Shown one piece after another: positions 48,886 to 58,778 of a stretch of DNA of 64,000 bases. The number at the start of each line of letters is the position of its first letter. Positions within the stretch are counted from its first letter, which is position 1. Both the position numbers and the translations under genes were made by a program. Under the pieces are notes generated by a model that was not told where the DNA came from, did no database searches, and was given only the letters and a program-made list of their open reading frames with translations. Location of the stretch: positions 1 through 64,000 of the forward strand of contig NZ_CADFGE010000009.1 in NCBI RefSeq assembly GCF_902833645.1, given 5' to 3'. This DNA is from Paraburkholderia fungorum (GTDB lineage: Bacteria > Pseudomonadota > Gammaproteobacteria > Burkholderiales > Burkholderiaceae).

Positions 48886-50281
48886 GCGCCGGGGCCTCGT
48901 CGTGCTCGACCCGGATCGCGTCATCGCGCTCGACGCTGCCGCGCGTGAACTCGGTGTCGTCGCCGGCATGCGCCGCGGCGGCGTGCTCACGCTCGCGCCG
49001 GATGCCGATATCCGTGTACGAGATTCTGTACGCGAGGAAGAAATCGTCCGCGGCGTCGCCGTCGCGCTTCTGCAGTTCTCCTCGCAGGTCGTCATGGCCG
49101 ACGAGTCCGTTGTGCTCGTCGACGTTTCGGGGAGCCTGCGCCTCTTTGGCGGAATCCGCGCTTTGCGCCGCAGTGTACAGCGTGCGCTGCAGGCGTTTGG
49201 CGTGAGCACCCGGATTGCAATCGCCCCGACCGGGCAGGCAGCGTGGCTGCTTGCGCGATCGCGCGGCGGCGTCGCTCTCTCGTTGCGATCCGCCCTGCGC
49301 CTCATGGGACGGGCGGCGATCACGACACTGCCTGCCGCGCGTCGGTACGCTGAATGGTTCACGGGCCTTGGCTGCGCCACGCTCGCGGATCTGCAGCGGC
49401 TACCCCGCGCCGGGCTGAAGAAGCGCTGTGGCGTCGAGCTGCTCGACGCACTCGACCGGGCGACCGGCGCGGCGCCCGAGGTTTATGACTGGCTCGAGGT
49501 ACCGCCGACATTCGACGCGCGTCTCGAACTGCCCGATCGGATCGAACATGCTGAGGCAGTGCTCTTCGCAGCGCGGCGACTCATCGTGCAGATGACGGGA
49601 TGGCTATCGGCGCGGCAGATGGCCATCGCCCGCTTCACGCTCGCGCTTGAGCACGAACGCGGCCGCGCCGCCATCGCGCCCACGTTGATCGACGTCGCCC
49701 TTGCGGAACCGACATGGCACGAGGAGCATCTGGTCCGCCTGCTCAAGGAGCGGCTGGCTCGCCTTGATCTCGAGGCGCCAGTCATCGCCTTGCGCCTGGA
49801 GGCGACGGACGTGCGCGAAGCGGAGGCGCCGAGCGGCGTGCTGTTCATCGACCCGGGCGGATCAGCAAAGGACCACGCACAGTTGCTTGAGCTGCTCGTT
49901 GCGCGGCTCGGCGCCGAAAACGTGCTGCGTGCTTCACCGACTGCGGATCACCGACCGGAAGATGCTGCTCGATGGGTTCCCCTCGCGGATCGAGCGCGCG
50001 GCGCAGTCCCTGCGTCCGACCTGCCGCGCCCGGCATGGCTGCTCGAAGAACCGCTGCAGCTTATGATGCGCGGCCATCGGCCGCTCTACGGAACGCCGCT
50101 GCGTCTCGTGTCGCCTGGCGAGCGCGTCGAGGGCGGATGGCACGACAGGCGCATCGTCACGCGCGACTATTTCGTCGCCGAGTCGGAGGACTTTCTCTAC
50201 TACTGGATCTTCCGCGAACGCGTCGGTAGCCGCGACGAAGACCAGGAGCCGCGGTGGTTCCTGCACGGCCTGTTCGGGTGA
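48803..50281 (+). CDS. imuB: ImuB, catalytically dead Y-family polymerase
   Basis: 492 residues beginning MQLWIGVHLPRLPLESF. Y-family palm and thumb are recognisable (PDRVIALDAAARELGV, LRLFGGIRALRRSVQRAL, FTGLGCATLADLQRLPR). It ends in FVAESEDFLYYWIFRERVG, the ImuB C-terminus. ImuB bridges DnaE2, ImuA and the clamp rather than polymerising. Overlaps imuA; dnaE2 starts 6 bases later. Confidence 0.9.
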   Translation: MQLWIGVHLPRLPLESFRPNWSKSATDERRGLVVLDPDRVIALDAAARELGVVAGMRRGGVLTLAPDADIRVRDSVREEEIVRGVAVALLQFSSQVVMADESVVLVDVSGSLRLFGGIRALRRSVQRALQAFGVSTRIAIAPTGQAAWLLARSRGGVALSLRSALRLMGRAAITTLPAARRYAEWFTGLGCATLADLQRLPRAGLKKRCGVELLDALDRATGAAPEVYDWLEVPPTFDARLELPDRIEHAEAVLFAARRLIVQMTGWLSARQMAIARFTLALEHERGRAAIAPTLIDVALAEPTWHEEHLVRLLKERLARLDLEAPVIALRLEATDVREAEAPSGVLFIDPGGSAKDHAQLLELLVARLGAENVLRASPTADHRPEDAARWVPLADRARGAVPASDLPRPAWLLEEPLQLMMRGHRPLYGTPLRLVSPGERVEGGWHDRRIVTRDYFVAESEDFLYYWIFRERVGSRDEDQEPRWFLHGLFG

Positions 50282-50287
50282 CCAGTC

Positions 50288-53200
50288 ATGACACCCGGAT
50301 ACACCGCGCTACCTGGCTATGCCGAGTTGCAGTGCGCCAGCAACTTTTCGTTCCTGCGCGGCGCGTCGCACGCTGACGATCTGGTCGCGCGTGCGGCGCA
50401 ACTGGGCTACGCCGCACTCGCCATTACCGACGAGTGCTCGCTCGCGGGCGTCGTGCGGGCGCACGTCGAGGCCAAGGCGGCGGGCCTGCATCTCATCGTC
50501 GGCTCACGCTTCTGGCTGACCAACGCTGACGGGTCTCCGGCCATCGAACTCGCAGCACTCGCGATGACGCGAGAGGGTTACGGCAATCTCTCGGAGATCA
50601 TCACGATCGGCAGGATGCGTGCGGACAAGGGGAGCTACCGGCTCGCACCGGCGGATCTCGCACACCCGGAGCCGTCCTTCTGGCATCTGCGAGGGCTGCC
50701 CGAGTGCGCCATTCTGGTATCGCCCGAATATCCGGCTCAGGAGGCGCGGCTTGACGCACAGATCGAATGGGCTGCGCAGACGTTCGGCGATCGCGCGTGG
50801 GTCGCGCTGACGCTGCACGGCCGCGCGATGGACGATATTCACGCGGGCGTGGTGGAAAGCGTTGCCGCGCGGCATGGCGTCGCCGTGGTTGCTACCGGCT
50901 CGCCTGTCATGCACGTGCGCTCGCGCAAGCCACTGCAGGACGTGCTCACTGCGATCCGCGTTGGCCGCCCCGTGAGCGAGTGCGGCTACGACCTGGCACC
51001 GAACGCGGAGCAGCATCTGCGCTCCCGCCTGCGCCTCGCGAACCTCTACCCGGCTGCCGCACTGGAAGAGACGCTGCGCGTCGCGCGTCGCTGTACGTTC
51101 AGCCTGGACGATCTCCGATACGAATATCCCGATGAGCTGGTGCCGCCCGGATATACGCCGACGGGCTACCTGCGTCAGGAAACGTATCGTGGCGCCCACA
51201 GCCGCTTTGCGGAGGGCATTCCGCATGCGGTCCAGCAGCAGATCGAGCACGAGCTCGCCTTGATTGCGGAACTGCAGTACGAACCGTATTTTCTGACGGT
51301 GTACGACATCGTTCGTTTCGCGCGTGGCGAGGGCATCCTGTGCCAGGGGCGCGGCTCCGCAGCCAACTCAGCGGTCTGCTACTGCCTTAGGATTACAGAG
51401 GTGGATCCAGCACGCTCAAGCATGCTCTTCGAGCGATTCGTATCGAAAGAGCGGAAGGAGCCACCCGACATCGACGTTGACTTCGAGCACGACCGGCGAG
51501 AAGAGATAGTCCAGTACCTTTATCGAAAGTACGGTCGCGATCGGGCGGCGCTCACTGCTGCTGTCACAACGTACCGGCCGCGCAGCGCGCTGCGCGATGC
51601 AGGCAAAGCGCTGGGTGTGGACCCGGCGATCATCGATCGCGTCGCGAAGGCCCACCAGTGGTTCGACTCGGGCCAGGATCTGCTCGCGCGGTTCGAGGAA
51701 TCCGGACTGGACCCCTCCGCGCCGCTCATTGAGCAGTGGGCAATGTTCGCCGCGCACCTGCTCGGCTTTCCCAGGCATCTCTCACAGCACAGCGGTGGAT
51801 TCGTCATCGCTCGCGGCAAGCTGTCGAGACTCGTGCCAATCGAAAATGCGGCGATGGCGGACCGGTCCATCATCCAATGGGACAAGGACGATATCGACGC
51901 GCTTGGCCTGCTGAAGATTGACGTGCTCGCGCTGGGCATGCTCTCGGCGATCCGGCGCACACTCGATATCATTTCGGAGAAGCGCGGCGAGCGATTCGAG
52001 TTGCAGGACATTCCGGCAGAGGATTCCGCGACCTACGACATGATCTGCAGGGCCGACACGGTCGGCGTCTTTCAGATCGAGTCGCGCGCGCAGATGAGCA
52101 TGTTGCCACGCCTGCGACCGCGGTGCTTTTACGACCTCGTCATCGAGGTCGCGATAGTACGCCCGGGTCCAGTGCAGGGCGGCATGGTCCACCCGTACCT
52201 GCGTCGGCGGCAGGGCCTTGAACCGGTGAGCTATCCCAGCCCGGAAGTCGAGACCGCGCTGTCGCGCACGCTCGGCGTGCCGATCTTCCAGGAGCAGGTG
52301 ATGCAGGTCGCGATGCTCGCCGCCGGCTTTAGCGCGGGCGAGGCGGACCAGCTTCGTCGAGCGATGGCAGCGTGGCGCCGCAAGGGTGGCCTTGGCCCGT
52401 ACCACGACCGGATCGTCAACGGCATGCTTGAACGCGGCTATCAGCGAGAATTTGCGGAGGCGATCTTCGCGCAGATCCAGGGTTTTGGCGAGTACGGCTT
52501 TCCGGAAAGTCACGCCGCCAGCTTCGCTTTGCTCGTCTACGCGAGTGCGTGGCTCAAATGTCACGAGCCGGCGGCATTTCTCTGTGCAATGCTCAACAGC
52601 CAGCCGATGGGTTTCTATTCGCCGTCCCAGCTCCTGCAGGATGCGCGGCGTCACGGCGTTGCCGTGTTGCCCGTCGACGTAACGCTCAGCGACTGGGATT
52701 CGAAGCTGGAGGGCGACGGCACGGGTGCGCCAGTCCGGCTTGGTATGTCGCTTGTCCGTGGGTTGAAGCAGGACTCCGCAGGGCGCATCGAACTCGCGCG
52801 TGCAGTGCGGCCGTTCACCGACATCGCCGATCTTGCGACGCGTTCCCGCCTCGACCGTGCGGACCTCGATGCGATTGCGCGGGCCGACGCCCTGCGCGCG
52901 CTCGCCGGCGATCGACGCGCCGCCCTGTGGCACGCACCCGCTGCCGCGCCAGACCGTGATCTGCTGCGTGGCGCGACGGACGACGACGCCACGCCGGTGC
53001 TACCGGTGATGACCGAGGGCGAGAATCTTGTCGCCGATTACCGGGCGCTTGGCCTCACGCTCGGCCGACATCCGCTTGCGCTGCTGCGACCGCGCCTCAA
53101 GCAGCAACGATTTATGCCGGCCGATGTGCTCGCTGGCTACCGCGATGGCCAACTGGCGCGTGCATGTGGCATCGTCACCGTACGGCAGCGCCCGGGGACC

Positions 53201-53431
53201 GCTAACGGCGTCATGTTCATGTCGCTTGAGGACGAGACGGGCACGGTCAACGTGATCGTGTGGCCGACCTTGCTTGAGCGGCAACGCCGGGAGGCGCTCG
53301 GCGCCGGACTTCTCGCGGTGTATGGTGTATGGCAGTCAGAGGGCGGTGTCCGGCACCTGGTTGCGCAGCAACTGGTCGACATGTCGGCTCTCCTGGGTGA
53401 GTTGCACACCGTCGCCCGGAATTTCTGCTGA
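50288..53431 (+). CDS. dnaE2: DnaE2/ImuC error-prone DNA polymerase III alpha subunit
   Basis: 1047 residues. PHP domain at the N-terminus (YAELQCASNFSFLRGASHAD), polymerase catalytic strand PPDIDVDFEHDRREEIVQY, the GRGSAANSAVCYCL loop, and a C-terminal OB fold (MFMSLEDETGTVNVIVWP). Length and lack of the DnaE1-style tail mark DnaE2. Inserts opposite lesions as part of the SOS mutasome with ImuA and ImuB; shares their LexA box. Confidence 0.95.
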   Translation: MTPGYTALPGYAELQCASNFSFLRGASHADDLVARAAQLGYAALAITDECSLAGVVRAHVEAKAAGLHLIVGSRFWLTNADGSPAIELAALAMTREGYGNLSEIITIGRMRADKGSYRLAPADLAHPEPSFWHLRGLPECAILVSPEYPAQEARLDAQIEWAAQTFGDRAWVALTLHGRAMDDIHAGVVESVAARHGVAVVATGSPVMHVRSRKPLQDVLTAIRVGRPVSECGYDLAPNAEQHLRSRLRLANLYPAAALEETLRVARRCTFSLDDLRYEYPDELVPPGYTPTGYLRQETYRGAHSRFAEGIPHAVQQQIEHELALIAELQYEPYFLTVYDIVRFARGEGILCQGRGSAANSAVCYCLRITEVDPARSSMLFERFVSKERKEPPDIDVDFEHDRREEIVQYLYRKYGRDRAALTAAVTTYRPRSALRDAGKALGVDPAIIDRVAKAHQWFDSGQDLLARFEESGLDPSAPLIEQWAMFAAHLLGFPRHLSQHSGGFVIARGKLSRLVPIENAAMADRSIIQWDKDDIDALGLLKIDVLALGMLSAIRRTLDIISEKRGERFELQDIPAEDSATYDMICRADTVGVFQIESRAQMSMLPRLRPRCFYDLVIEVAIVRPGPVQGGMVHPYLRRRQGLEPVSYPSPEVETALSRTLGVPIFQEQVMQVAMLAAGFSAGEADQLRRAMAAWRRKGGLGPYHDRIVNGMLERGYQREFAEAIFAQIQGFGEYGFPESHAASFALLVYASAWLKCHEPAAFLCAMLNSQPMGFYSPSQLLQDARRHGVAVLPVDVTLSDWDSKLEGDGTGAPVRLGMSLVRGLKQDSAGRIELARAVRPFTDIADLATRSRLDRADLDAIARADALRALAGDRRAALWHAPAAAPDRDLLRGATDDDATPVLPVMTEGENLVADYRALGLTLGRHPLALLRPRLKQQRFMPADVLAGYRDGQLARACGIVTVRQRPGTANGVMFMSLEDETGTVNVIVWPTLLERQRREALGAGLLAVYGVWQSEGGVRHLVAQQLVDMSALLGELHTVARNFC

Positions 53432-53465
53432 AGCGCGCCGCCAATAAACGAGACAGGAGATGCAC

Positions 53466-54356
53466 ATGAAGATCCTCACCGGGACTGCCTCATGGACGGA
53501 CCCGACGCTTATCAAGTGCAAGCGATTCTATCCGGCTGGATGTACAACCCCGGAGGCCCGGCTGCGCTACTACGCCAGCCAGTTCCCTCTGGTCGAAGTC
53601 GATTCCAGCTATTACTCGCTGCCGAGCCCCTCGAATTCGGTGCTTTGGGCCGAACGGACGCCAGCAGATTTTGTGTTCAATGTGAAGGCGTTCAGCCTGT
53701 TCACTGGCCATGCGGCACAGCGCAAGCGATTCTCCGCAGATCTTCAGGCGGCGTTGCCGCAGAACGGCAAGGCCAACGTCTACTACAAGGACCTTTCCGA
53801 AGAATTGCGAGATGAAATCTGGCGTCGGTATCTTCACGCGATCAAGCCGCTCGCGGAGGCTGGTAAGCTAGGCGCCGTGCATTTTCAGTTCGCGCCCTGG
53901 CTAACGAGTTCCCCAGAGAACCGTACGCACATCCAGCATTGCGCGGAGAGAATGGCCGGGTATACGGTCGCGGTCGAATTCCGGAATGCATCGTGGTTCG
54001 ACGAGAGACACACGGAGTCGACGCTTGCGTTCGAACGTGAAAATGGCTTCGTCAATGTCGTCGTGGACGAGCCGAACACGACGGCGAACAGCATCCCCTC
54101 GATATGGGAGGTTACAAACGATCGCCTCGCGGTCGTTCGTTTGCACGGTCGCAACCACGAAACGTGGAACGTCAAAGGCGCGACGGCCGCCAGCGACCGG
54201 TTCAATTACGATTACAGTGACGATGAGTTGGCCGGGCTGGCTGCCAAAATCCGGAACCTTGCCGCGCTTGTTGCGCAGGTGCACGTGGTGCTAAATAACA
54301 ATTTTGAGGACCAGGGGCAACGCAATGCTCGCACGCTGATGGAGATGCTGAGTTAG
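53466..54356 (+). CDS. DUF72-family protein
   Basis: 296 residues from MKILTGTASW, behind CAGGAG; an ATG six bases earlier is less well placed. TIM-barrel DUF72 features: SQFPLVEVDSSYYSLPS, WAERTPADFVFNVKAFSLFT, GAVHFQFAPW, VAVEFRNASWF and RLHGRN. Function of the family is unsettled. Directly follows dnaE2 but belongs to a different, common chromosomal family. Confidence 0.85.
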   Translation: MKILTGTASWTDPTLIKCKRFYPAGCTTPEARLRYYASQFPLVEVDSSYYSLPSPSNSVLWAERTPADFVFNVKAFSLFTGHAAQRKRFSADLQAALPQNGKANVYYKDLSEELRDEIWRRYLHAIKPLAEAGKLGAVHFQFAPWLTSSPENRTHIQHCAERMAGYTVAVEFRNASWFDERHTESTLAFERENGFVNVVVDEPNTTANSIPSIWEVTNDRLAVVRLHGRNHETWNVKGATAASDRFNYDYSDDELAGLAAKIRNLAALVAQVHVVLNNNFEDQGQRNARTLMEMLS

Positions 54357-54446
54357 CCCCGCAGATCGCAGTCAACCTCGCATACCGATATGCAGGCGCA
54401 CCCGCTCACCGCCATGACGATCGTGCCATCCTTCGCCTTGCTTGGC

Positions 54447-54692
54447 CTAACGGCCGCGTCCGGAGGAGCCGTACACGTAGTTATTGTCGATCCACTGCTT
54501 GGCCCAATCGATACCGCGTTCGTGTGCCTGCCATCGAAAAACTCGGTTGCCGAGATCAACAAACACGAAGCGCTCGCCGCTCTCGCGTTCAACGATCGCG
54601 CATGACTGGAAAAGACGCTGTTTCGCCAGGATGATGGGGGCCGCATCTATCGTCCACCCCCTGTAGGTCGCAATCCGCGCTGTTCGCTTCAT
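54447..54692 (-). CDS. Unknown small protein
   Basis: 81 residues from MKRTARIATYRGW. Beta-rich (IATYRGWTIDAAPI, GERFVFVDLGNRVF) with one helix. An ATG 36 bases upstream is possible. A conserved-looking Burkholderia hypothetical protein; role unknown. Confidence 0.55.
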   Translation of the reverse strand: MKRTARIATYRGWTIDAAPIILAKQRLFQSCAIVERESGERFVFVDLGNRVFRWQAHERGIDWAKQWIDNNYVYGSSGRGR

Positions 54693-54772
54693 ACTGCCTC
54701 GCCAATCATGCTTGCCTGTTCCGGTCACTGGCTCATACCTCCGGCTGCCAGGCCGGACCGCCAGCGCCGACT

Positions 54773-55126
54773 TCAGACGTCGACAATTTCCGACAGACCG
54801 TCGAACATCAGATCAGGAAAACGAGCTCGCCAGGCGAGAAGTTCCTCCTCGAGCTCCGTGCGTGTCTGGCGCAGTTCTGCCTTCACGTTTTCCTGAGCAG
54901 CCCGCATTGCTCGATACGCGTCCGCAAGCGCCGGCCCGAGGCCAGGGCATTGCGTGGACGCGCCGCCGGACGTGCAGATGCGCACGCCCTCGAAGGTGCC
55001 TCCGTTCTTGGGCGCGACCTGCACGTACAGGTCGTTGTTGCCGCCGAAGAAGATCACGAGTCGTCGTTGCTCATCGTCCGGCAGATCGCGGTCGTCGGTG
55101 AGGTAGGAGGCGATGACGGTGTCCAT
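54773..55126 (-). CDS. Unknown small protein
   Basis: 117 residues. LVIFFGGNNDLYVQVAPKNGG (beta-rich), two Cys, and a helical C-terminal half (YRAMRAAQENVKAELRQTR). Overlaps the stop of the upstream gene (55126) by one codon step, so coupled. Phage-like hypothetical. Confidence 0.6.
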   Translation of the reverse strand: MDTVIASYLTDDRDLPDDEQRRLVIFFGGNNDLYVQVAPKNGGTFEGVRICTSGGASTQCPGLGPALADAYRAMRAAQENVKAELRQTRTELEEELLAWRARFPDLMFDGLSEIVDV

Positions 55127-55587
55127 CAGGATTTCTCCACGATCAGCTTAAGTGCCTGCATGGCTTCCGGTGTAGCGCGTGTCCAGTGGCCGGTTTCGTC
55201 GGCCTGCCAGACGCTGCCGGATTCAAGATCGACGGAAAGCCACTTTGTCGGGCACCGCGACTCGAGTGACAGTATGACGTTCTCCGGGCCGTCGGCAACG
55301 ATGCGGCCATCGATCAGTTTGCGCGTGCGGTCCTCGACGCCGGAGAAGCGCCAGTGCAGGTGCCCAGACTTGACGAGTTTCTCGGCTTTGCGAGCATCCT
55401 TCATGAACCGTTCGGCCGCCTTTGCCGCGAGCTCGCGCTGCTCAGGCGTCGGGCGGCGCGTACCGCTCAGGCGCTTGGCGAGGAACTCGGCCACATCCGA
55501 GCGACGGATATACGGTGCCTTGGCGTTGAGCGTCATGAACATCGCCCATGCGGCGTCGAGCTTCTTGTTGGTTTCGATGGTCGTCAT
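55126..55587 (-). CDS. Unknown protein
   Basis: 153 residues from MTTIETNKKLDAAW. Helical N-terminal half (AEFLAKRLSGTRRPTPEQRE, EKLVKSGHLHW), then a beta-rich C-terminal half (LSVDLESGSVWQ). An extended frame to 55710 looks non-coding. Followed by an overlapping gene, so an operon. Confidence 0.6.
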   Translation of the reverse strand: MTTIETNKKLDAAWAMFMTLNAKAPYIRRSDVAEFLAKRLSGTRRPTPEQRELAAKAAERFMKDARKAEKLVKSGHLHWRFSGVEDRTRKLIDGRIVADGPENVILSLESRCPTKWLSVDLESGSVWQADETGHWTRATPEAMQALKLIVEKS

Positions 55588-55615
55588 GTCGGTGTGAGAA
55601 AGGGGAAGCCGCGAT

Positions 55616-56539
55616 CTACTGACGCCCGGCACTGGATGATCCTGCGACCGGCCGGTCGAAGACCTGCAGGAAACCGTTCCGGATCTGCACAGCCTTTGTT
55701 TTGAGTACATGCTCGAAAGCGCGCGTGCGCGCGCTGCGCGACTGTTCGACGAAGGCCACCGCAGCAGACATCTCCTGTGCTGCGTTTCCAGGGCCTACGC
55801 GGGTACAGCATGCCCGCTCGCTGAACTTCTTCAACAGTCCATGATTCGGGCCGTCGGGCGGCTCATTTTCGGGGGAGGCGAGGGGCTTCAGCGTTCCATC
55901 CGGCAGCGGCACAAGCGGGAACAGCACGCACCCTTCGGGCTTGGCGGTCCACCTATGCTCACCAGCGTCGACGGCGACCTCTTCGAGAAAACACGTGCGG
56001 TGATCGGTCAAGAAAACGCAGCCGCCTATGTCCTCGGCCTGCCGATCGAACTGTAGCATCGTGTGATAGAACGGCTGGCGCGTGCTCACCGATCGCCGGG
56101 AACTCTGCGGCATATCGCCGAGAAGCTCACTCGTCGCCGCGTTCCTGAAGAAGTGAAAACGCGAAACGCCGTCATGGGTGACAAACGCCGGCGTCACGAC
56201 CGGGTTTTCGTTGTGGAGCCCCGCCAGCACGAATCGTGTGGCGAAGTGGTTCGCGAACCGGGCAAAGTGACGGTCGGCGAACTGATGGATCGCCACGACA
56301 TCTCTCGGCTCGAGGAACACGGCGTCATCGCAACACGTTCCCCAGCAGGACGGCGGGCAGGTGAAACCACTGGCGGACGGCGCGTCGCCCGCGGCGATCG
56401 GGATAGTCTTGCGCACGCCAGCTTCCGGCATCTTTCCGGCGGGATTGCGCTCGACGCTCGCTTTCACGGCGCCCAGCACGGGGCGGAAAAAACCAGCCAA
56501 CTTTCTCCATAAGGTGTTCGGGGGCGTCACGCGATTCAT
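55616..56539 (-). CDS. Cys-cluster protein, YkgJ/DUF3109-like
   Basis: 307 residues. The cluster CPPSCWGTCC (residues 61-70) plus later Cys suggests an Fe or Zn site of the CxxxCxxxCC kind. The middle has VVAIHQFADRHFARFANHF and the last third is basic. The family label is a guess from the cluster. No operon partner is obvious. Confidence 0.5.
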   Translation of the reverse strand: MNRVTPPNTLWRKLAGFFRPVLGAVKASVERNPAGKMPEAGVRKTIPIAAGDAPSASGFTCPPSCWGTCCDDAVFLEPRDVVAIHQFADRHFARFANHFATRFVLAGLHNENPVVTPAFVTHDGVSRFHFFRNAATSELLGDMPQSSRRSVSTRQPFYHTMLQFDRQAEDIGGCVFLTDHRTCFLEEVAVDAGEHRWTAKPEGCVLFPLVPLPDGTLKPLASPENEPPDGPNHGLLKKFSERACCTRVGPGNAAQEMSAAVAFVEQSRSARTRAFEHVLKTKAVQIRNGFLQVFDRPVAGSSSAGRQ

Positions 56540-56694
56540 CTTTTTCTCAACGAAAGGATATGGTGCGGGCGGCGCGTCAGGGCGAGCCGCTTCTCTGCTG
56601 GCGCTCCGAGTATTCAGCGATTCGCATCGGAAGCGGACCCTCTCGCTCGCGGGGGTGCGCCTTCCTTCAGGCAGTCCCCAGAATTATCGCAGCG

Positions 56695-57591
56695 TTAGCC
56701 ACGGCATGGGCCATCCGTCTGTGCTGCAGGTTGCGGGGATGCGGCGCTGGCCAGTACTTCGCACGCCTCTTTGCGCGCCGCGTCCAGTTCGTAAAGGGCG
56801 TCGCGCATGCCGGGAATGGCCTCGGCGGCCAGATAGACTTCGCCCGTTAGAAGTGCCGCACGTTGGTCGCATGCAGTTTCGAGGCGTTTAAGAGCACGCA
56901 ACGCCGCCCGGTCATCGTCCAACACCGCGGCAGAGGGGGAGGCGCGATTTGCATCGAAAGCATCAAGCCGCCTGCGAACCTCGGCCTTAACCTTCACTAT
57001 AGCCTCGCTCACCGACAGGCCAACATGCAAGTCAGTACCTTCGTGCATGCCAAGCATCGACGAATGCCAGAATTCGCAGGTTGTCAGACGCCCTACGTCG
57101 CGACCATCCAGAACGTGCCCCAGCATCGCACTACGAAGACCGAAGCCCATTTCGAACGCTTCCCACAGGGTGGGCGAATCAGTGTTGTCGAGAGCCTCAC
57201 CGGCTTCCACGGGCTGGGATGGTTGCGGGGAGGCGTTCTCTCTTTCCCAGCGTAAGAGCCGGCCAAGAGCTGCGCCGGGAGTGTCAATGTCAAACTCGAT
57301 ACTCCGTGATTCGCACGCGAGCCTGACGGCATCCGCCACCGGCTCCCCCGATTGCGTTGGCGCCGCTGAATAGCCGATCTGCGCGTAGGCCTTGGCGATC
57401 ACCTCATGGGCTTTGCAGCGAGCCTGAGAATCGGCCAGCGTCGAAGGCGTCTGCGTGAAGTGTTTGACTACCATTTGCAGCGTGTCGAGCAGCTCGCGCG
57501 TCAAAGAGCCGTTCGATTGCGCTGGCGCGGCAGTGTCCTTATCCATATCTCGCTTCAACGTTTGATTGATTGTCGCAGAAGAATTCGCCAT
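56695..57591 (-). CDS. Unknown phage/plasmid-type helical protein
   Basis: About 298 residues from MANSSATINQ; starts at 57654 or 57546 are also in frame. Low-complexity linker, then LWEAFEMGFGLRSAMLGHVL, ADAVRLACESRSIEFD and a long helical C-terminus (RLETACDQRAALLTGEVYL). The style fits phage early-region proteins. No domain recognised. Confidence 0.5.
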   Translation of the reverse strand: MANSSATINQTLKRDMDKDTAAPAQSNGSLTRELLDTLQMVVKHFTQTPSTLADSQARCKAHEVIAKAYAQIGYSAAPTQSGEPVADAVRLACESRSIEFDIDTPGAALGRLLRWERENASPQPSQPVEAGEALDNTDSPTLWEAFEMGFGLRSAMLGHVLDGRDVGRLTTCEFWHSSMLGMHEGTDLHVGLSVSEAIVKVKAEVRRRLDAFDANRASPSAAVLDDDRAALRALKRLETACDQRAALLTGEVYLAAEAIPGMRDALYELDAARKEACEVLASAASPQPAAQTDGPCRG

Positions 57592-57641
57592 GCAACTGAC
57601 TGGCGTCTTTCTCATAGGCTTGTCGAGCGTGCGGGCGATTC

Positions 57642-57791
57642 TTAAACCTTCCACGCGTGCGGTTGTGTCCGTTGACGTGAGTCAGCGATGACTTCGGAGT
57701 TCATGCTGAGCACGGTGAACAATACCGGCCTGGCCGGCGCTGCACCGATCTTGGCGAGAATGAGCTGGTCCAGCTTTTCGTACTCGCTCAT
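57642..57791 (-). CDS. Small helical protein
   Basis: 49 residues from MSEYEKLDQLILAKIGAAP, behind CAGGAGAC, ending NSEVIADSRQRTQ and HAWKV. A short wHTH-like N-terminal half is typical of small phage regulators; the protein may be a truncated member of a longer family. Confidence 0.55.
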   Translation of the reverse strand: MSEYEKLDQLILAKIGAAPARPVLFTVLSMNSEVIADSRQRTQPHAWKV

Positions 57792-57829
57792 GTGGTCTCC
57801 TGCGCTCTCTCGCGACGCCGGGGGGGCGG

Positions 57830-58768
57830 TCAGGAGAAGTAGCCGAGACTGTCGTCCGTCGCGATCGCGGCAGCGGCAACCGCGCCGCCAGTCATGTCGG
57901 TCGCAGCCGAATCGGCCGTGCAGACCATCGACGTGTCCTGGGCGGGTGCCGGGTCGGAGACCCAACTGGAGGAGTCAGGCAGCGGCGGAGTGGACGATGC
58001 GTCGATCGCGGCTTGCCGTGCAACCGCATCCGAGACCCGATGTTCTTCGATCGACGAGATCATCAGCGTGCGGAAGCTCGTCGGAATATCGGTCATGAAA
58101 TAGAACCAGAGATCCGAATCGCTGTTGCTCGACGACGAGCTCGAGGTCAGGCTGGCTGAGGAGGTTGTTGTTCCTGTTGCTCTCGTAGGAGCAACAGGAC
58201 GGGGGGTACCCCCCGTGGGCGCCGACCTGGACCGACCGATCGAAGCGATGTGGCGGAGTTGCTCAGAGGCCTCGACCGGAAGCTTGACGTTGGCCTTTTG
58301 CGCTTTCTGCATCAGGTCGAGAAGGTCGAGCGCTTTCTGGGCCTGGGCGTTCAGCGATCCTTTGTCCGCGGCCAGTGCTGCCAACTTGCCCGCATTTTCC
58401 TCGTCCATCGCCTTCAGCTTGCCGAACTGCTTCTGGTCGAGATAACTGGCGAGCCGCGTCTGCAGCGTCGTGTAACCCTGCTCGTAGCTCTCGCTGTGGA
58501 AGACACCCAGCACCTTCCAGTTGTGCTCGAAGATCGCCAGTACATCGCGCGTGAGGAAGCCCGGGATCACATCTTGCAGGGATCGTAGCGTCTTGCCAGA
58601 GATATTCGGCAGCAGCGCCTCGACCGTGCTGTCCAGATACGCCTTGCGATGCTGGTTCAGTTTCGCGATTTCGTTGTCGACATCATGGATTCGCTGATGG
58701 ATCGCTTCCAGCGCACGGGATAGGGCGGACTGGGCGCTGTCGAAGTCGGGTTTGGTGTTTTGTGGCAT
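57830..58768 (-). CDS. Coiled-coil protein with low-complexity linker
   Basis: 312 residues. Helical N-terminal half (ALSRALEAIHQRIHDVDNEI, LPNISGKTLRSLQDVIPGF, AQAQKALDLLDLMQKA), a Ser-rich linker (about 205-225), then a helical C-terminus with MTDIPTSFRTLMISS and an Ala-rich tail. No domain recognised. Ten bases after the glycosyltransferase. Confidence 0.55.
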   Translation of the reverse strand: MPQNTKPDFDSAQSALSRALEAIHQRIHDVDNEIAKLNQHRKAYLDSTVEALLPNISGKTLRSLQDVIPGFLTRDVLAIFEHNWKVLGVFHSESYEQGYTTLQTRLASYLDQKQFGKLKAMDEENAGKLAALAADKGSLNAQAQKALDLLDLMQKAQKANVKLPVEASEQLRHIASIGRSRSAPTGGTPRPVAPTRATGTTTSSASLTSSSSSSNSDSDLWFYFMTDIPTSFRTLMISSIEEHRVSDAVARQAAIDASSTPPLPDSSSWVSDPAPAQDTSMVCTADSAATDMTGGAVAAAAIATDDSLGYFS

Positions 58769-58778
58769 GTGATCTCCG

